A stretch of DNA of 64,000 nt from Brevibacillus brevis. Its GTDB lineage: Bacteria > Bacillota > Bacilli > Brevibacillales > Brevibacillaceae. Below, one piece after another: positions 36,683 to 45,713 of this stretch (positions are counted from its first letter, which is position 1; each line of letters opens with the position of its first letter). The translations under genes were made by a program, and so were the position numbers. The notes under the pieces were generated by a model, which worked only from the letters and a program-made list of their open reading frames with translations, searched no databases and was not told where the DNA came from. The stretch is from positions 2,862,001-2,926,000 of the forward strand of contig NZ_LR134338.1 of the NCBI RefSeq assembly GCF_900637055.1, read 5' to 3'.

Positions 36683-37576
36683 TTGCTATCAATCGGAGAA
36701 TTCTCAAAAATCTGCGGAGTGTCTACCAAAACGCTTCGCTATTATGCCGAAATAGGTTTAATGAATCCGGACGAGATTACTTCGGAAAATGGTTATCGGT
36801 ATTATTCCATCCAGCAACTAAAAAAGATGCTCTTCATCAACCGTTTGAAATCGTATTATTTTTCGCTGGACGAAATAAAAGCCATTCTGGAATGGGAAGA
36901 AGATCAGTCGGAGGAGAAGCTTGTTTCCGCCCTTCTTCGCAAGCAAAGGGAGATGTATGAAAAACGAAACGCTTTGGACTATACCATAAAACAACTTGAC
37001 CATGATCTTTCCATAATCGAGCAGGGTATCCCCATGATGTCATACCTTGACAATATAGAAGTACAGCTTGTGGAGACCCAGCCAATCCATATTCTTTCTA
37101 TACGTCACATGATGACGAGTGATGATTATGCAACAGGATATGGAAAGTATTTTAGTAAGCTGTATGAAAGGATTGCGACTGAAAAGCTCACCTTGCTCGG
37201 AACGCCGATGACGATTTATCACAGCCCTGAGTTCAATCCCGCCGGTAACGATACCGAGTTTGCACTCCCGGTCGCGGAGGCTGTAAAGGGAACAAGAGAT
37301 CTGCCTGGAGGTCTTTGTGCGAAGTCTTTATGTAAGGGCCCTTATTCTGAATTGACATCGGTATATGCTAGGCTGAGGGAATGGGTAGAAAATGAAGGCT
37401 ATGAACTGGTGAGATCACCCTACGAAGTCTATGTAACCTCACTCGATCAAATCAGCGTTCCCGAGGAGCTTGTTACGGAGGTGTATTTTCCAGTCAGAAA
37501 AAATGACATTCTCTTATCGAGGAGGGAATTATCATGCAAAGAAGCAATATGCCGACTACACAATGGCAAGCAGTAG
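36683..37576 (+). CDS. MerR-family activator with GyrI-like effector domain
   Basis: A 297-residue regulator. The N-terminal winged HTH reads LSIGEFSKICGVSTKTLRYYAEIGL, followed by a coiled-coil helix (about 75-120) and a GyrI/AraC-type ligand-binding domain at about 125-280. This is the BmrR/BltR plan for sensing amphipathic drugs. The TTG at 36683 is preferred: GGAGGGG lies 5 nt upstream, while the ATG at 36662 has no site and is too near the expected transcript start. Its last 43 bp overlap the start of the serine hydrolase gene, so the two are translationally coupled. It should activate the promoter at 36614-36644. Confidence 0.85.
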   Translation: MLSIGEFSKICGVSTKTLRYYAEIGLMNPDEITSENGYRYYSIQQLKKMLFINRLKSYYFSLDEIKAILEWEEDQSEEKLVSALLRKQREMYEKRNALDYTIKQLDHDLSIIEQGIPMMSYLDNIEVQLVETQPIHILSIRHMMTSDDYATGYGKYFSKLYERIATEKLTLLGTPMTIYHSPEFNPAGNDTEFALPVAEAVKGTRDLPGGLCAKSLCKGPYSELTSVYARLREWVENEGYELVRSPYEVYVTSLDQISVPEELVTEVYFPVRKNDILLSRRELSCKEAICRLHNGKQ

Positions 37577-38553
37577 ACCCGGCCAGCTTGAACATAGACG
37601 CTGAAAAACTAGCAGAGCTAGACTCTATCATAATAGACGCGTACAGCAATATAAACGGAATGGTTGTTGTGAGAAATGGTTATATCGTCCATGAAAGATA
37701 CTATCATGGCTATGGACCGGAAGACAGGCACCATGTAGCCTCCGTAACGAAAAGTATACTATCTGCCCTCATTGGTATTGCCATAGAGGAACGGTATATC
37801 AAAAATGTCGATCAAAAGGTGCTGGATTTTTTCCCCGACTATGCGCCCGATTCTACAGATTCGCAAAAACAAGAAATCACCATACGCCATCTTCTCACGA
37901 TGACGGCCCCGTATTCTTTTGAGGACTGGCATGAACCACTGGATAGAATGTGCATGCAGTCCGATTGGGTAAAATATACCCTGGATATGCTCGGGCAAAA
38001 GGGACAGATTGGAACATTTAAATATTCGACCGCTGGGGCGCATCTGCTTTCAGCCATCCTCACACGCAGCACAGGAAAAAGTGCCCGAGAATTCGCTAAC
38101 GAACGCTTGTTTACACCCATCGGCATGAAAGATATTCCTGATTATGAAATGAAGGCGTTCGCGTTTGAAGATTTATTCGGTAAAGATGTGAGAGGATGGG
38201 TAAAAGATCCAAATAACAACTCCACAGGAGGGTGGGGGCTCACGTTAACCCCTCGTGACATGGCGCGTGTTGGTTTGCTCTACCTGAATCGTGGCAGTTG
38301 GGACAATCATCAGATCATTCCAAAGACTTGGATAGATGAATCAACCGCGATGAATCCCAATCAATACGGGTATCTATGGTGGTTACGTGAAGTGGACGGT
38401 GTTTTTGCATATGCTGCAATAGGCGATGGCGGTAATGTTATCTGTTGCATCCCAGAAAAAAACCTCGTCGTAGCCATTGCATCTGAATTTATGCCGAATC
38501 CTCGTGATCGATGGACGCTGATCAAGGAGCATATTATCGGGGCGGTAGTCTAA
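37534..38553 (+). CDS. Class C beta-lactamase-like serine hydrolase, co-transcribed with MerR regulator
   Basis: A 339-residue serine hydrolase with SVTK (Ser70, Lys73) and Tyr164 (YST). No signal peptide is visible. GAGGAGGG sits 7 nt before the ATG. It shares collinear blocks with the hydrolase in the NRPS cluster (20402-21433): SVTKSI, LDFFP, HLLTMT and a late GDGG/GYGG turn. It overlaps the MerR gene by 43 bp, so it is probably induced by the ligand that MerR senses; an esterase or lactam-hydrolysing detoxifier is plausible. The substrate is not inferable. Confidence 0.85.
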   Translation: MQRSNMPTTQWQAVDPASLNIDAEKLAELDSIIIDAYSNINGMVVVRNGYIVHERYYHGYGPEDRHHVASVTKSILSALIGIAIEERYIKNVDQKVLDFFPDYAPDSTDSQKQEITIRHLLTMTAPYSFEDWHEPLDRMCMQSDWVKYTLDMLGQKGQIGTFKYSTAGAHLLSAILTRSTGKSAREFANERLFTPIGMKDIPDYEMKAFAFEDLFGKDVRGWVKDPNNNSTGGWGLTLTPRDMARVGLLYLNRGSWDNHQIIPKTWIDESTAMNPNQYGYLWWLREVDGVFAYAAIGDGGNVICCIPEKNLVVAIASEFMPNPRDRWTLIKEHIIGAVV

Positions 38554-38579
38554 GGCATCAGATAGGAATTGGAACAAGG

Positions 38580-38629
38580 AACCGGGGAGTTGCAGCTCAC
38601 CCGGTTTCACTGTTAAACGCTCGTTTAAC
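38580..38629. terminator. Two hairpins between convergent genes
   Basis: AACCGGG (38580-38586) pairs with CCCGGTT (38600-38606), and GTTAAAC (38612-38618) pairs with GTTTAAC (38623-38629). T-runs are short, so terminator activity is likely but modest. They separate the serine hydrolase from the convergent MerR gene. Confidence 0.45.
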
Positions 38630-38635
38630 TACACT

Positions 38636-39373
38636 TTACTTGGAAGCGTAATTTTCGGCAGCAATGCAAATGTAGTAGCTTAATCCTGTTTGCTGTTCTT
38701 CCAACATAGCGCGGTGGAACTCATCTGATAGGAAAAATCTTGACTGCTCGGCAAAAGCTTTCGCATCGATCGGATGATCTTGTTGTAAAAAAGCAAGATG
38801 GTTTTCGATCGCAGCAACCACTGCTTCATCATCGACACTTTTGTTGTTTTTCAACGCCTCTGCCATAAACGTCATGAAAGCAGTCGCTTCGGCAGCTTTT
38901 TCATTCATGGAAGCCGCGTTCAGATTCTCCGTATCCAATTGAAAATCGTACGCTTCCTGCAAATGCTCATTTTGTTGAGTGAATGCCTGCTTCCATTCTT
39001 CCTCGTTCAATCCATCAAACATGTTCTCAGTGGACATATTTCCTCGCTTCCTTTCGTGTTGAATCGTTTCTTCAAGAGTATTCAAGATGCGCTCCAATCG
39101 AAGCTTGCGTGCCTTTAACATCGCTTGCTGCTCACATAAGCAACGAAGTCTGTCTGGTTCGTGATCAAGTGCAGCTTTAATGCTGTCCAACGAAAAATCA
39201 AGCTCACGATAAAACAAGATTTGTTGTAACCGCTTGAGTTCATTCTCACCGTAATAGCGGTATCCATTTTCTGTTACGATTTCGGGCATCAGCAAACCAA
39301 TCTTTTGATAATGGTACAGTGTCTTGATTGTGGTACCGGACAGTTTGGCTACCTCGTTAACGGTATACAACAT
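38636..39373 (-). CDS. MerR-family regulator with TipAS-like drug-binding domain (Mta/TipAL type)
   Basis: A 245-residue protein. N-terminal MerR HTH reads YTVNEVAKLSGTTIKTLYHYQKIGLL, then a dimerising coiled coil (about 75-112). The C-terminal TipAS/antibiotic-recognition domain (about 120-245) includes FDGLNEEEWKQAF and the FFLSDEFHRAML segment. Mta and TipAL activate multidrug efflux genes after covalent or tight binding of peptide antibiotics such as thiostrepton. The minus-strand ATG follows a GGAGG site. No obvious target gene is adjacent besides its own promoter; the disrupted phosphotransferase-like gene lies on the other strand. Confidence 0.87.
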   Translation of the reverse strand: MLYTVNEVAKLSGTTIKTLYHYQKIGLLMPEIVTENGYRYYGENELKRLQQILFYRELDFSLDSIKAALDHEPDRLRCLCEQQAMLKARKLRLERILNTLEETIQHERKRGNMSTENMFDGLNEEEWKQAFTQQNEHLQEAYDFQLDTENLNAASMNEKAAEATAFMTFMAEALKNNKSVDDEAVVAAIENHLAFLQQDHPIDAKAFAEQSRFFLSDEFHRAMLEEQQTGLSYYICIAAENYASK

Positions 39374-39395
39374 GGCGATTCACCTCCTGAAATTG

Positions 39396-39426
39396 AGTTT
39401 GCAGTCTGACCTTAGGTTGGAGTCAA
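39396..39426 (-). promoter_or_regulatory. Candidate MerR-type promoter of the TipAS-like regulator
   Basis: On the minus strand TTGACT (39421-39426) is followed by a 19-bp spacer holding an imperfect palindrome around ACCTAAGGT, then a weak -10 CAAACT (39396-39401). The long spacer and palindrome fit autoregulation by a MerR protein. Confidence 0.5.
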
Positions 39427-39507
39427 GTGAAAAATATGAAAAGAGGAGTAAGTCCGAAATCAAACGAATGTAAGCATATGATCCATATATTGGATAGGGG
39501 GATTCGC

Positions 39508-40439
39508 ATGACGAGGTTATTTCAGTTGGATTCTGAAGATGACATCGAAAAGGTAGTGGCCCAGTTGCAGCAAATCGCACAAAAGGCGATGCACGAATAC
39601 GACTTAGAAGGGGACCAGCTTCGTTTCAATCAACTGTCCGACACTTGCACGTTTGTGATAGAAACAGAGAAGGATGGTAGCTATTTACTCCGCATTCATG
39701 GAAACAAGAACAGAAAGGAAATTGATTCCGAGCTTGCTTGGCTGAGCTATTTGCATGAAAAAATAGAGGTAGCGATTCCAACGGGTATAATTGGGTCGAA
39801 GGGGAGCATGTAGATGAAGAGCTTTCGGAAGACCAAGTTTACAAAGAGGGCGTTCTGTTAGCAAAGCTTCATACAGTATCCCAGGATTTCCGATTGACCC
39901 CTGAATTTGCGCGTCCGATCTGGGGAGAGGATAGCTTCAAGCAGTCCATGACTCATTTGAAGGAGCATTACCAACGATTTCTGACAGACGAAGAATTCGA
40001 GCTATATCAATTGGCGGCGGATAAAATACTCACTTGTCTTGCCAAATTGGATCAGAATAGCAGTCACTATGGAATCATTCACGGCGATTTGCACCAAGGT
40101 AACATCGTTTTTCACAAGGGAGACCCTCGACCGATTGATTTTGGAAGATGTGGGTTTAGTTACTATCTTTATGATATCGCCCATACCATTTTGGGTTTAT
40201 ATCCTGCCCAAAGAGAGCTAGTCATAAAAGGCTACGAGAGTTTGCGGAAACTAGAAGGGGACTGGCTCCCCACACTAGAGAGCTTCACAGTGATGGTCAT
40301 GATTGAAAATTATAGTCATCATGCTTCTGACCCCAGGGAAATCGAGGGGCTAAAAGCAGAACAGCCTTATGCGATCGCTATGATCAAAAACTACTTGAAC
40401 GGCACACCATTTCTTTTTCATTCAAAGGCAGAGAAGTAG
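39508..40439 (+). pseudogene. Aminoglycoside-phosphotransferase-like kinase gene, disrupted by internal deletion and frameshift
   Basis: The N-terminal part (39508-39813) reads as the kinase N-lobe and stops shortly after AIPTG. Kinase homology resumes in another frame from about 39783 (YNWVEGEHV) and runs to 40439. It includes the catalytic HGDLHQGN and the metal-binding DFG of an APH/choline-kinase-type enzyme. About 25-35 residues normally present between the IPT segment and WVEGE are missing, so a deletion with a two-base frame change is likely. No intact start with a ribosome site exists for the second part. A sequencing error alone cannot explain it because residues are also missing. 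The intact enzyme would have phosphorylated a small-molecule hydroxyl. Confidence 0.75.
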
Positions 40440-40461
40440 AGGGAAAATGGATGAGCTCACC

Positions 40462-40492
40462 AAAAAGCCGCCGATCAAACGGCGGCCTTTTC
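40462..40492. terminator. Bidirectional terminator
   Basis: GCCGCC (40467-40472) pairs with GGCGGC (40481-40486), with A-run before and T-run after. It serves the kinase pseudogene (+) and the GNAT/TPR gene (-). Confidence 0.85.
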
Positions 40493-40494
40493 CA

Positions 40495-41652
40495 TTATAG
40501 TAGTGATTCAGCAAGAATACGAGCGATCTGCTCGCTGTCCTGTTCTCTGTACACATAATCATGATAATGGGGGTGGTGAATGCTTATCCAGCCATGCTCG
40601 ATAGCCTTTTTGTAGTAATCCTTTGCGCGGTCTTCTTCGCCACTCAGATAGAATAAGCATGCAGCATTCCAATACAAGGCCGGATCTCCATCCCAATCCC
40701 AGCCTTTATCGAGTGCTTGGGCATAACTCCATGCTGCGCGGGCGTAGTCTTTTTCCACGCCATAATTCAAATCGCCACGCATATAGTGGTTGCCATTGAC
40801 AAGGAAATTGTTTAACGGAAGGTTCCATCCGAACAGAACCGGGAAATCCGCGAGCAGCTCGAAACCGACAGACAAGGCTGTTCGCTGCGATCCTATATTA
40901 TTTGACCAGCACTGCCATCCCACTCTTTTGATTCCGCGCTGTTTAGCGAGAGAGAGAGCACCCCATGCTGTCTTTCGAGCCCATCCGAGCCCCCGATACT
41001 CTTCATGGGTTTCTATACCCAATTCACATTCGTCTTCTACTACCCAGTCCGTCATGCACCAGCTAATAATGGTCGGCGCCTCATCGGTTTCTTGAATCGC
41101 GGCACAACCGAAGCCTTTGTTTTCATAGGCTTCTATGGATGGCCAGTTCTCTTGTATTTCATCGATAACATCTTCAAGCCCTACCAATTCTTTACGCTTC
41201 AACAAAGTGCTGTCTATCGGGACAAGATGGTCGCAAGCAGGAGAGGACAGATCCTGTAAATGGTGAGTAAAGATCATTCGTCCGCTTCTCATGGGATATA
41301 CATCTTTCATTACGATATCGAGAATGTCATACCACTTCTTATCAGTAGGATAAAACAGGACGTAGTCAAGCTGTTCATCAGCAGCGAGCTGCGGTAATAT
41401 CTCCTCTTTGATTAAGGTATTCACTTCTTCAAAAAAGAGGGGATTATCAACACTGCCTCCTAGAAAAATACCTTGGGGGCTTGTCAACAAGGCTGATCTT
41501 GCATCATTTGACAGGAATACTCTACCAGGAATAACACCTGCAATGACCCCTTTGATGGATACATGATGCTTCAACGCTTCAAACAGATTGGTCGCGCTAT
41601 GGAAGCAATCGGTTGTGAGTTCCGTTCCCTGAACCATTTTTTGAGCAAACAT
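40495..41652 (-). CDS. GNAT acetyltransferase domain protein with C-terminal TPR-like repeat
   Basis: A 385-residue protein. The middle region has GNAT features: ELGIETHEEYRGLGWARKTAWGAL (acetyl-CoA loop) and WQCWSNNIGSQRTALSVGFE. The C-terminal 80 residues (YARAAWSYAQALDKGW, YWNAACLFYLSGEEDRAKDYYKKAIEHGW) look like tetratricopeptide repeats. The N-terminal third matches the GNAT_acetyltr_2-type domain found in Bacillales. The start at 41652 is preferred: GGGAGG lies 11 nt upstream, while the ATG at 41661 is almost touching it. A perfect 12-bp inverted repeat sits in its 5' leader. The substrate is unknown. Confidence 0.75.
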   Translation of the reverse strand: MFAQKMVQGTELTTDCFHSATNLFEALKHHVSIKGVIAGVIPGRVFLSNDARSALLTSPQGIFLGGSVDNPLFFEEVNTLIKEEILPQLAADEQLDYVLFYPTDKKWYDILDIVMKDVYPMRSGRMIFTHHLQDLSSPACDHLVPIDSTLLKRKELVGLEDVIDEIQENWPSIEAYENKGFGCAAIQETDEAPTIISWCMTDWVVEDECELGIETHEEYRGLGWARKTAWGALSLAKQRGIKRVGWQCWSNNIGSQRTALSVGFELLADFPVLFGWNLPLNNFLVNGNHYMRGDLNYGVEKDYARAAWSYAQALDKGWDWDGDPALYWNAACLFYLSGEEDRAKDYYKKAIEHGWISIHHPHYHDYVYREQDSEQIARILAESLL

Positions 41653-41671
41653 TTCGTTCATTTCCTCCCAC

Positions 41672-41720
41672 AGCATATGAGAGAGGGGATGAAATTATCG
41701 TTTGGAACCTCTCATATGCT
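41672..41720. repeat. Perfect 12-bp inverted repeat in the leader of the GNAT/TPR gene
   Basis: AGCATATGAGAG (41672-41683) and CTCTCATATGCT (41709-41720) are exact reverse complements, separated by 25 nt. The right arm is followed by TTTT on the plus strand. On the minus strand it lies immediately upstream of the ribosome site, so it could be an operator or an mRNA switch. Confidence 0.6.
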
Positions 41721-41927
41721 TTTCCATTTGTTTTTGCGAATCCAAAACATCATCACTCCTTTACCTGTAGTAGGGCGCGAACTCTGATGTGATTAGCCTC
41801 TGATGCCCCCATGTTCATTATGGATGATGATCCAATTTTTACAAGGAAAAAATACACAATTGTTTGATTTACATAAATTAATTATGGTAAACAACAGATC
41901 GAACACACGAAAAAACACTTTGCAGAC

Positions 41928-41985
41928 AAAAAAGGCAGTGGTAGCCCAGGGCTTGTTCCTGTCCGAAGCTACTCCTGCCTTTTTC
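41928..41985 (-). terminator. Terminator of the GAF-PucR regulator gene
   Basis: On the minus strand, AAAAGGCAG..GTAGC pairs with GCTAC..CTGCCTTTT across a long loop and ends in a T-run. It begins directly after the regulator's stop codon. The rest of the gap 41721-41927 shows no gene. Confidence 0.75.
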
Positions 41986-41988
41986 GAG

Positions 41989-44112
41989 TTATCCTTCCTG
42001 GCGCAAATGACAAGCAAGCTGTAATTTCAGCAAGTCTTCCGGATTTCGTAGATCGATGTGAAGAAGCTCCTCAACTTTGCGCAATCGCTGATACAGCGTA
42101 TTGACGTGAATGTGCAGCTCTTTGGCGGTCAGTTGAGGGGATTGACTGCATTTCATATAAGTCATGATCGTCTGTTCCCATTCCTGATATTTTTCCGGGT
42201 CTTGCCAGAAAGGGGCAAAGACATCTTGAATGAATGCATCAATATCGGCCTGACTCTGGTTCAACATGAGGCGATTGACACCCAGGTCTTTATAGTGAAC
42301 CACACCAGAACGGCTGCGGTTGGTCAAATAGTGAGCGGCTTTCTTGGCTTCTTCGTAGCTTTTGCTGATTTGCTCAATCCCGCTTGCCATAGTTCCCACG
42401 CCAATCGACAAAGATGCTTCCTTGCCAAGTTCCCACTCGTAGGACGCCTGTTGCAGCCTCTCACGGATGTCCTTGCCATCTCGGGAGCCGAGAGACCGGA
42501 TGAGGAGGGTGACGTGATTATGGAATCCGTAGACGAACATCTGTGTTTTATTGAACTCCCATTTCCAACGGGTAATGAGCCGGTGAATGTTTGCTTCTAG
42601 CAATGCCAGGTCGTGGCACTGCGTCAGATGGGCATAAACCACGTAGTATTTTGCTTGCGGCTGCAACCCCATCGAACGGGCGCGGTCAAACAGTTCATTT
42701 CCTTTGCTTGCGATCAGCTCTTGAAAAAGATCGTGTGCTCGCTTGTACAGCACGGAGCTGATCGATTGCTTTTTCACCAAATCGAGTATGAGCACAGCAC
42801 TCCCTTGTTCGACCGTCATACGTGCGAGATCAGATAGCCCGCGTTCGTCTAAGGGAATCATGAGACATCCGAGAAAGATGCTTCCATTGATTAGTGGATA
42901 CAAACAGAACAGTTGATCGTTACCAGAAGCGGGAGAGAACAAGCTGACAGAAACAGGCTGTCTTCTTTTGTTCAGCAATGTATACAGTTCATCCCAGCTA
43001 AAAAATGAAACACTTTCTTCAGGATACATTTTCTGCTCAAGCCAATCGGCGAAATAAATGGAATGGCCTGTCATTTTGCCGAGGGTTTTTACGATTGTTT
43101 CCGCCCCTTTATTTTGCAAGGACAACTGCTTGATGGATTCATGGATATGGTTGCGTTGTATCAAATCATCATGCTTGGCTTGCAGTTCGGCGCTAATGGC
43201 AGCCATATGTTCATACGCTTTCTTGACTTTTGCATAGAGCTCGGCATTCTGCAGGGCGATGGAAGTTTGGTCTGCGAAGCCTTGGAGGAGGTCGAGGTCG
43301 TACTCAGTAAACACATTTTCTTGATGAAACTGATGCAGGACAAGTACGCCGATACGCTTTTCTTCACGTGATATCGGAACGCATAACAACCCATTCAAGT
43401 CTCGCAATGTTTTTGCGTGGTTCAGGGAGTGAAAATTGTCAGCGGAGATGTCCTTCATCGCATGGTTTGTTTCTTGGCTGGTTTTGTACATACGTGGGAT
43501 TCCGTCTTCAAACACTTTGCCTGCGATGGATTCTCCCACCCGCATTTTGAGATCCTTGAACACCGTATCATGAAAACCGACGGTCGCTTTCGGAATCAAT
43601 CGGTCGATAGTGGGATCATACAAGTGCAGGAGTCCTGCGTCTGCAGCCGGGATAACAGCCAGTGCGTTACCAATGATGCCACGGATGATTTGGTGAACGT
43701 CGAGGGTAGCAGATATGGAGCGAATCCCTTCAAAGAGTTTCTTGCTTTCCTCCGCTTTGGCTGTCATTTTTTCTTCTGCCAACAACAGGCGAATGCCGAA
43801 CCACAGTAGTTCCCATTGGTCAGAGGTAAGGATGACCGGTTGTTTTGCTTGATTTGAAAGGCAAATAACCGCTTGTCCTTCGTTTTCGTAGAAAAAACGG
43901 TACATCTGTTGGGCATATTCATAACGCATGTGGCTAGCACCGTTGTCACAGAGAGGCACTGTCGTAGGGGACGTAATCATGGTAGCGTTTTCATGAAAAG
44001 AAGAGAAAATAAGCCGAAAATGTCGATCACGCGAAAATTGGAACCAGATCGAAAAAGGCTGATTGCCAAACCATTCATGCAGCTTTTCAAGCAGGAGCGA
44101 AAATGAATTCAT
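41989..44112 (-). CDS. GAF-domain PucR/CdaR-type transcriptional regulator
   Basis: A 707-residue regulator. A GAF sensor lies at about residues 145-295 (SISATLDVHQIIRGI ... NGLLCVPISREEKRIGVLVLHQF ... FADQTSIALQNAELYAKV), then a coiled helix and a GGDEF-like PucR region (about 470-620). The C-terminal PucR HTH_30 (TAKELHIHVNTLYQRLRKVEELLHIDLRNPEDLLKLQLACHL) binds DNA. The minus-strand ATG at 44112 has GGAGG 8 nt upstream; the ATG at 44127 overlaps that site. It is divergent from the aldehyde dehydrogenase/hydroxyacid dehydrogenase operon and most likely activates it in response to a small metabolite. Confidence 0.88.
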   Translation of the reverse strand: MNSFSLLLEKLHEWFGNQPFSIWFQFSRDRHFRLIFSSFHENATMITSPTTVPLCDNGASHMRYEYAQQMYRFFYENEGQAVICLSNQAKQPVILTSDQWELLWFGIRLLLAEEKMTAKAEESKKLFEGIRSISATLDVHQIIRGIIGNALAVIPAADAGLLHLYDPTIDRLIPKATVGFHDTVFKDLKMRVGESIAGKVFEDGIPRMYKTSQETNHAMKDISADNFHSLNHAKTLRDLNGLLCVPISREEKRIGVLVLHQFHQENVFTEYDLDLLQGFADQTSIALQNAELYAKVKKAYEHMAAISAELQAKHDDLIQRNHIHESIKQLSLQNKGAETIVKTLGKMTGHSIYFADWLEQKMYPEESVSFFSWDELYTLLNKRRQPVSVSLFSPASGNDQLFCLYPLINGSIFLGCLMIPLDERGLSDLARMTVEQGSAVLILDLVKKQSISSVLYKRAHDLFQELIASKGNELFDRARSMGLQPQAKYYVVYAHLTQCHDLALLEANIHRLITRWKWEFNKTQMFVYGFHNHVTLLIRSLGSRDGKDIRERLQQASYEWELGKEASLSIGVGTMASGIEQISKSYEEAKKAAHYLTNRSRSGVVHYKDLGVNRLMLNQSQADIDAFIQDVFAPFWQDPEKYQEWEQTIMTYMKCSQSPQLTAKELHIHVNTLYQRLRKVEELLHIDLRNPEDLLKLQLACHLRQEG

Positions 44113-44174
44113 CCACGTGTCCTCCATGTAGAGAAATACACATTACTAGTTGGAAATAAGTGTCTGTATATACA

Positions 44175-44203
44175 TTGTATTCATAATTTTTACTATATAC
44201 AAT
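44175..44203 (+). promoter_or_regulatory. Promoter of the aldehyde dehydrogenase operon
   Basis: TTGTAT (44175-44180), a 17-nt spacer and TACAAT (44198-44203) form a good sigma-A promoter. The divergent gap 44113-44235 is AT-rich with short TGTATATACA-like symmetry, probably the PucR-type binding region. Confidence 0.65.
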
Positions 44204-44235
44204 ACTCGTATAAGATGCGGAAGGTGGGAGACGAT

Positions 44236-45687
44236 TTGACAGCAACCTACAATAACTACATCAATGGAGCTTGGGTAACGAGCCATACTGGACAGGTTTT
44301 CCCTAGCACGAACCCTGCCAATACGAATGAGGTTCTCGGTTATTTTCAAAAATCGGACGGGCTGGATGCGCGTTCTGCCATTGAAGCTGCTGCCAATGCT
44401 TTTGGTGAATGGTCGCAAAAATCAGCTCCCGCACGTGGAGAATTCTTGTTCTCCCTCATTCACTTATTGGAAAAACACAAAGAAGAGCTCGCAGAAACCA
44501 TCACCCGTGAAGTAGGAAAAACATTGCGGGAAGCGAGAGGCGAGGTCGCCAAGACAATCACCTCCATGAAGCAGTTAACCGGGGAAGCTACTCGCTTGAC
44601 AGGTCAAACAGTGCCTTCCTTTGATGAACGGGTAATTGGTTACACGGTGCGAGAGCCAATCGGGGTTTTCGCGATTATTGCCCCATGGAATTTTCCGTTG
44701 GGGATTGGCTTGTGGAAGATCGTCCCTGCCATCCTCGCAGGCAATACAGTTGTGTTCAAGCCGGCGAGTAACACCTCCTTGATTAGCGTAAAGCTGGTAG
44801 AACTCCTGATTGAAAGCGGCGTTCCGAGTGGCGTAGTGAATTTGGTAACAGGACCGGGTGCGGTAATCGGTGATGAATTGGCGAATCATCCGCTGGTCAA
44901 GGGCATTTCCTTTACAGGTTCTTCTGAAGTGGGACTTGCCTTGGGGAGAGCAGTTGGAGCCAGAGGAGGCAAGATTCAGGCGGAGATGGGCGGGAAAAAT
45001 CCGGCAATCATACTCGCGGACGCCGATATTGACCTCGCCATTGATTCCATCGTACTGAGCGGATTCTTCGATAATGGGCAACGTTGTACGGGGACCAGTC
45101 GCGTATTGGTCGTTCCCGAAGTAGCCGAACAGGTAAAAGCAAAACTGATCGAGCGAGCGAAGAGCTTGAAAATTGGGGATGGATTCAATCCAGAGAATCA
45201 TAACGGACCAGTAGTGGACGAGCATCAGCTCAATTTGTATCTTCACTATGTACAAAAGGGGATCGAAGAAGGGGGCGTACTGGAATGCGGGGGTAAGCGC
45301 CTGCTAGAAGGTGATCTCGCCCAGGGCTACTTCGTCGCACCGACAGTGTTTACTGGCATAACGCAGGAGATGACGATTGCCAACGAAGAAATTTTTGGCC
45401 CTGTGATCGCCGTGATCGATGTGGATTCTTTCGAACATGCGATGCAAGTGGCTAACCAGGTGGAATTCGGCTTGTCCTCCACGATTTTTACAAACGATTT
45501 GCAAAAAGCTTTCCAATTTGTCAAAGGCATTCAATCAGGCGTCACACATGTCAATATGCCGTCGACTCATTTTGAATCACAGTTTCCGTTTGGTGGCAAA
45601 AAGATATCTGGATTGGGTCCGAGAGAGCAAGGGGAGTCTGCGCTCGACTTTTACGTCGAGACAAAAACAGTTTACATTCGGCCTTAA
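44236..45687 (+). CDS. NAD(P)-dependent aldehyde dehydrogenase (semialdehyde dehydrogenase type)
   Basis: A 483-residue ALDH. The oxyanion Asn region IAPWNFPLG, the glutamate motif EMGGKNP and the catalytic Cys in GQRCTGTSRVL are present, and the C-terminal PFGGKKISGLGPREQG is typical of alpha-ketoglutaric-semialdehyde and vanillin-type dehydrogenases. The substrate is probably a semialdehyde. The TTG at 44236 is preferred, with AAGGTGGGAG 6 nt upstream; the ATG at 44215 lacks a site. It is followed at 26 bp by a hydroxyacid dehydrogenase, and both face the GAF-PucR regulator. Confidence 0.9.
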   Translation: MTATYNNYINGAWVTSHTGQVFPSTNPANTNEVLGYFQKSDGLDARSAIEAAANAFGEWSQKSAPARGEFLFSLIHLLEKHKEELAETITREVGKTLREARGEVAKTITSMKQLTGEATRLTGQTVPSFDERVIGYTVREPIGVFAIIAPWNFPLGIGLWKIVPAILAGNTVVFKPASNTSLISVKLVELLIESGVPSGVVNLVTGPGAVIGDELANHPLVKGISFTGSSEVGLALGRAVGARGGKIQAEMGGKNPAIILADADIDLAIDSIVLSGFFDNGQRCTGTSRVLVVPEVAEQVKAKLIERAKSLKIGDGFNPENHNGPVVDEHQLNLYLHYVQKGIEEGGVLECGGKRLLEGDLAQGYFVAPTVFTGITQEMTIANEEIFGPVIAVIDVDSFEHAMQVANQVEFGLSSTIFTNDLQKAFQFVKGIQSGVTHVNMPSTHFESQFPFGGKKISGLGPREQGESALDFYVETKTVYIRP

Positions 45688-45713
45688 GTATAAGGAAAGC
45701 AGGAGGAGCGAAG

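Noticed and set aside
41672..41720. T-box riboswitch upstream of the GNAT/TPR gene
   Set aside because: The hairpin lacks the conserved T-box bulge sequence and there is no antiterminator or terminator pair; an unassigned inverted repeat is safer.
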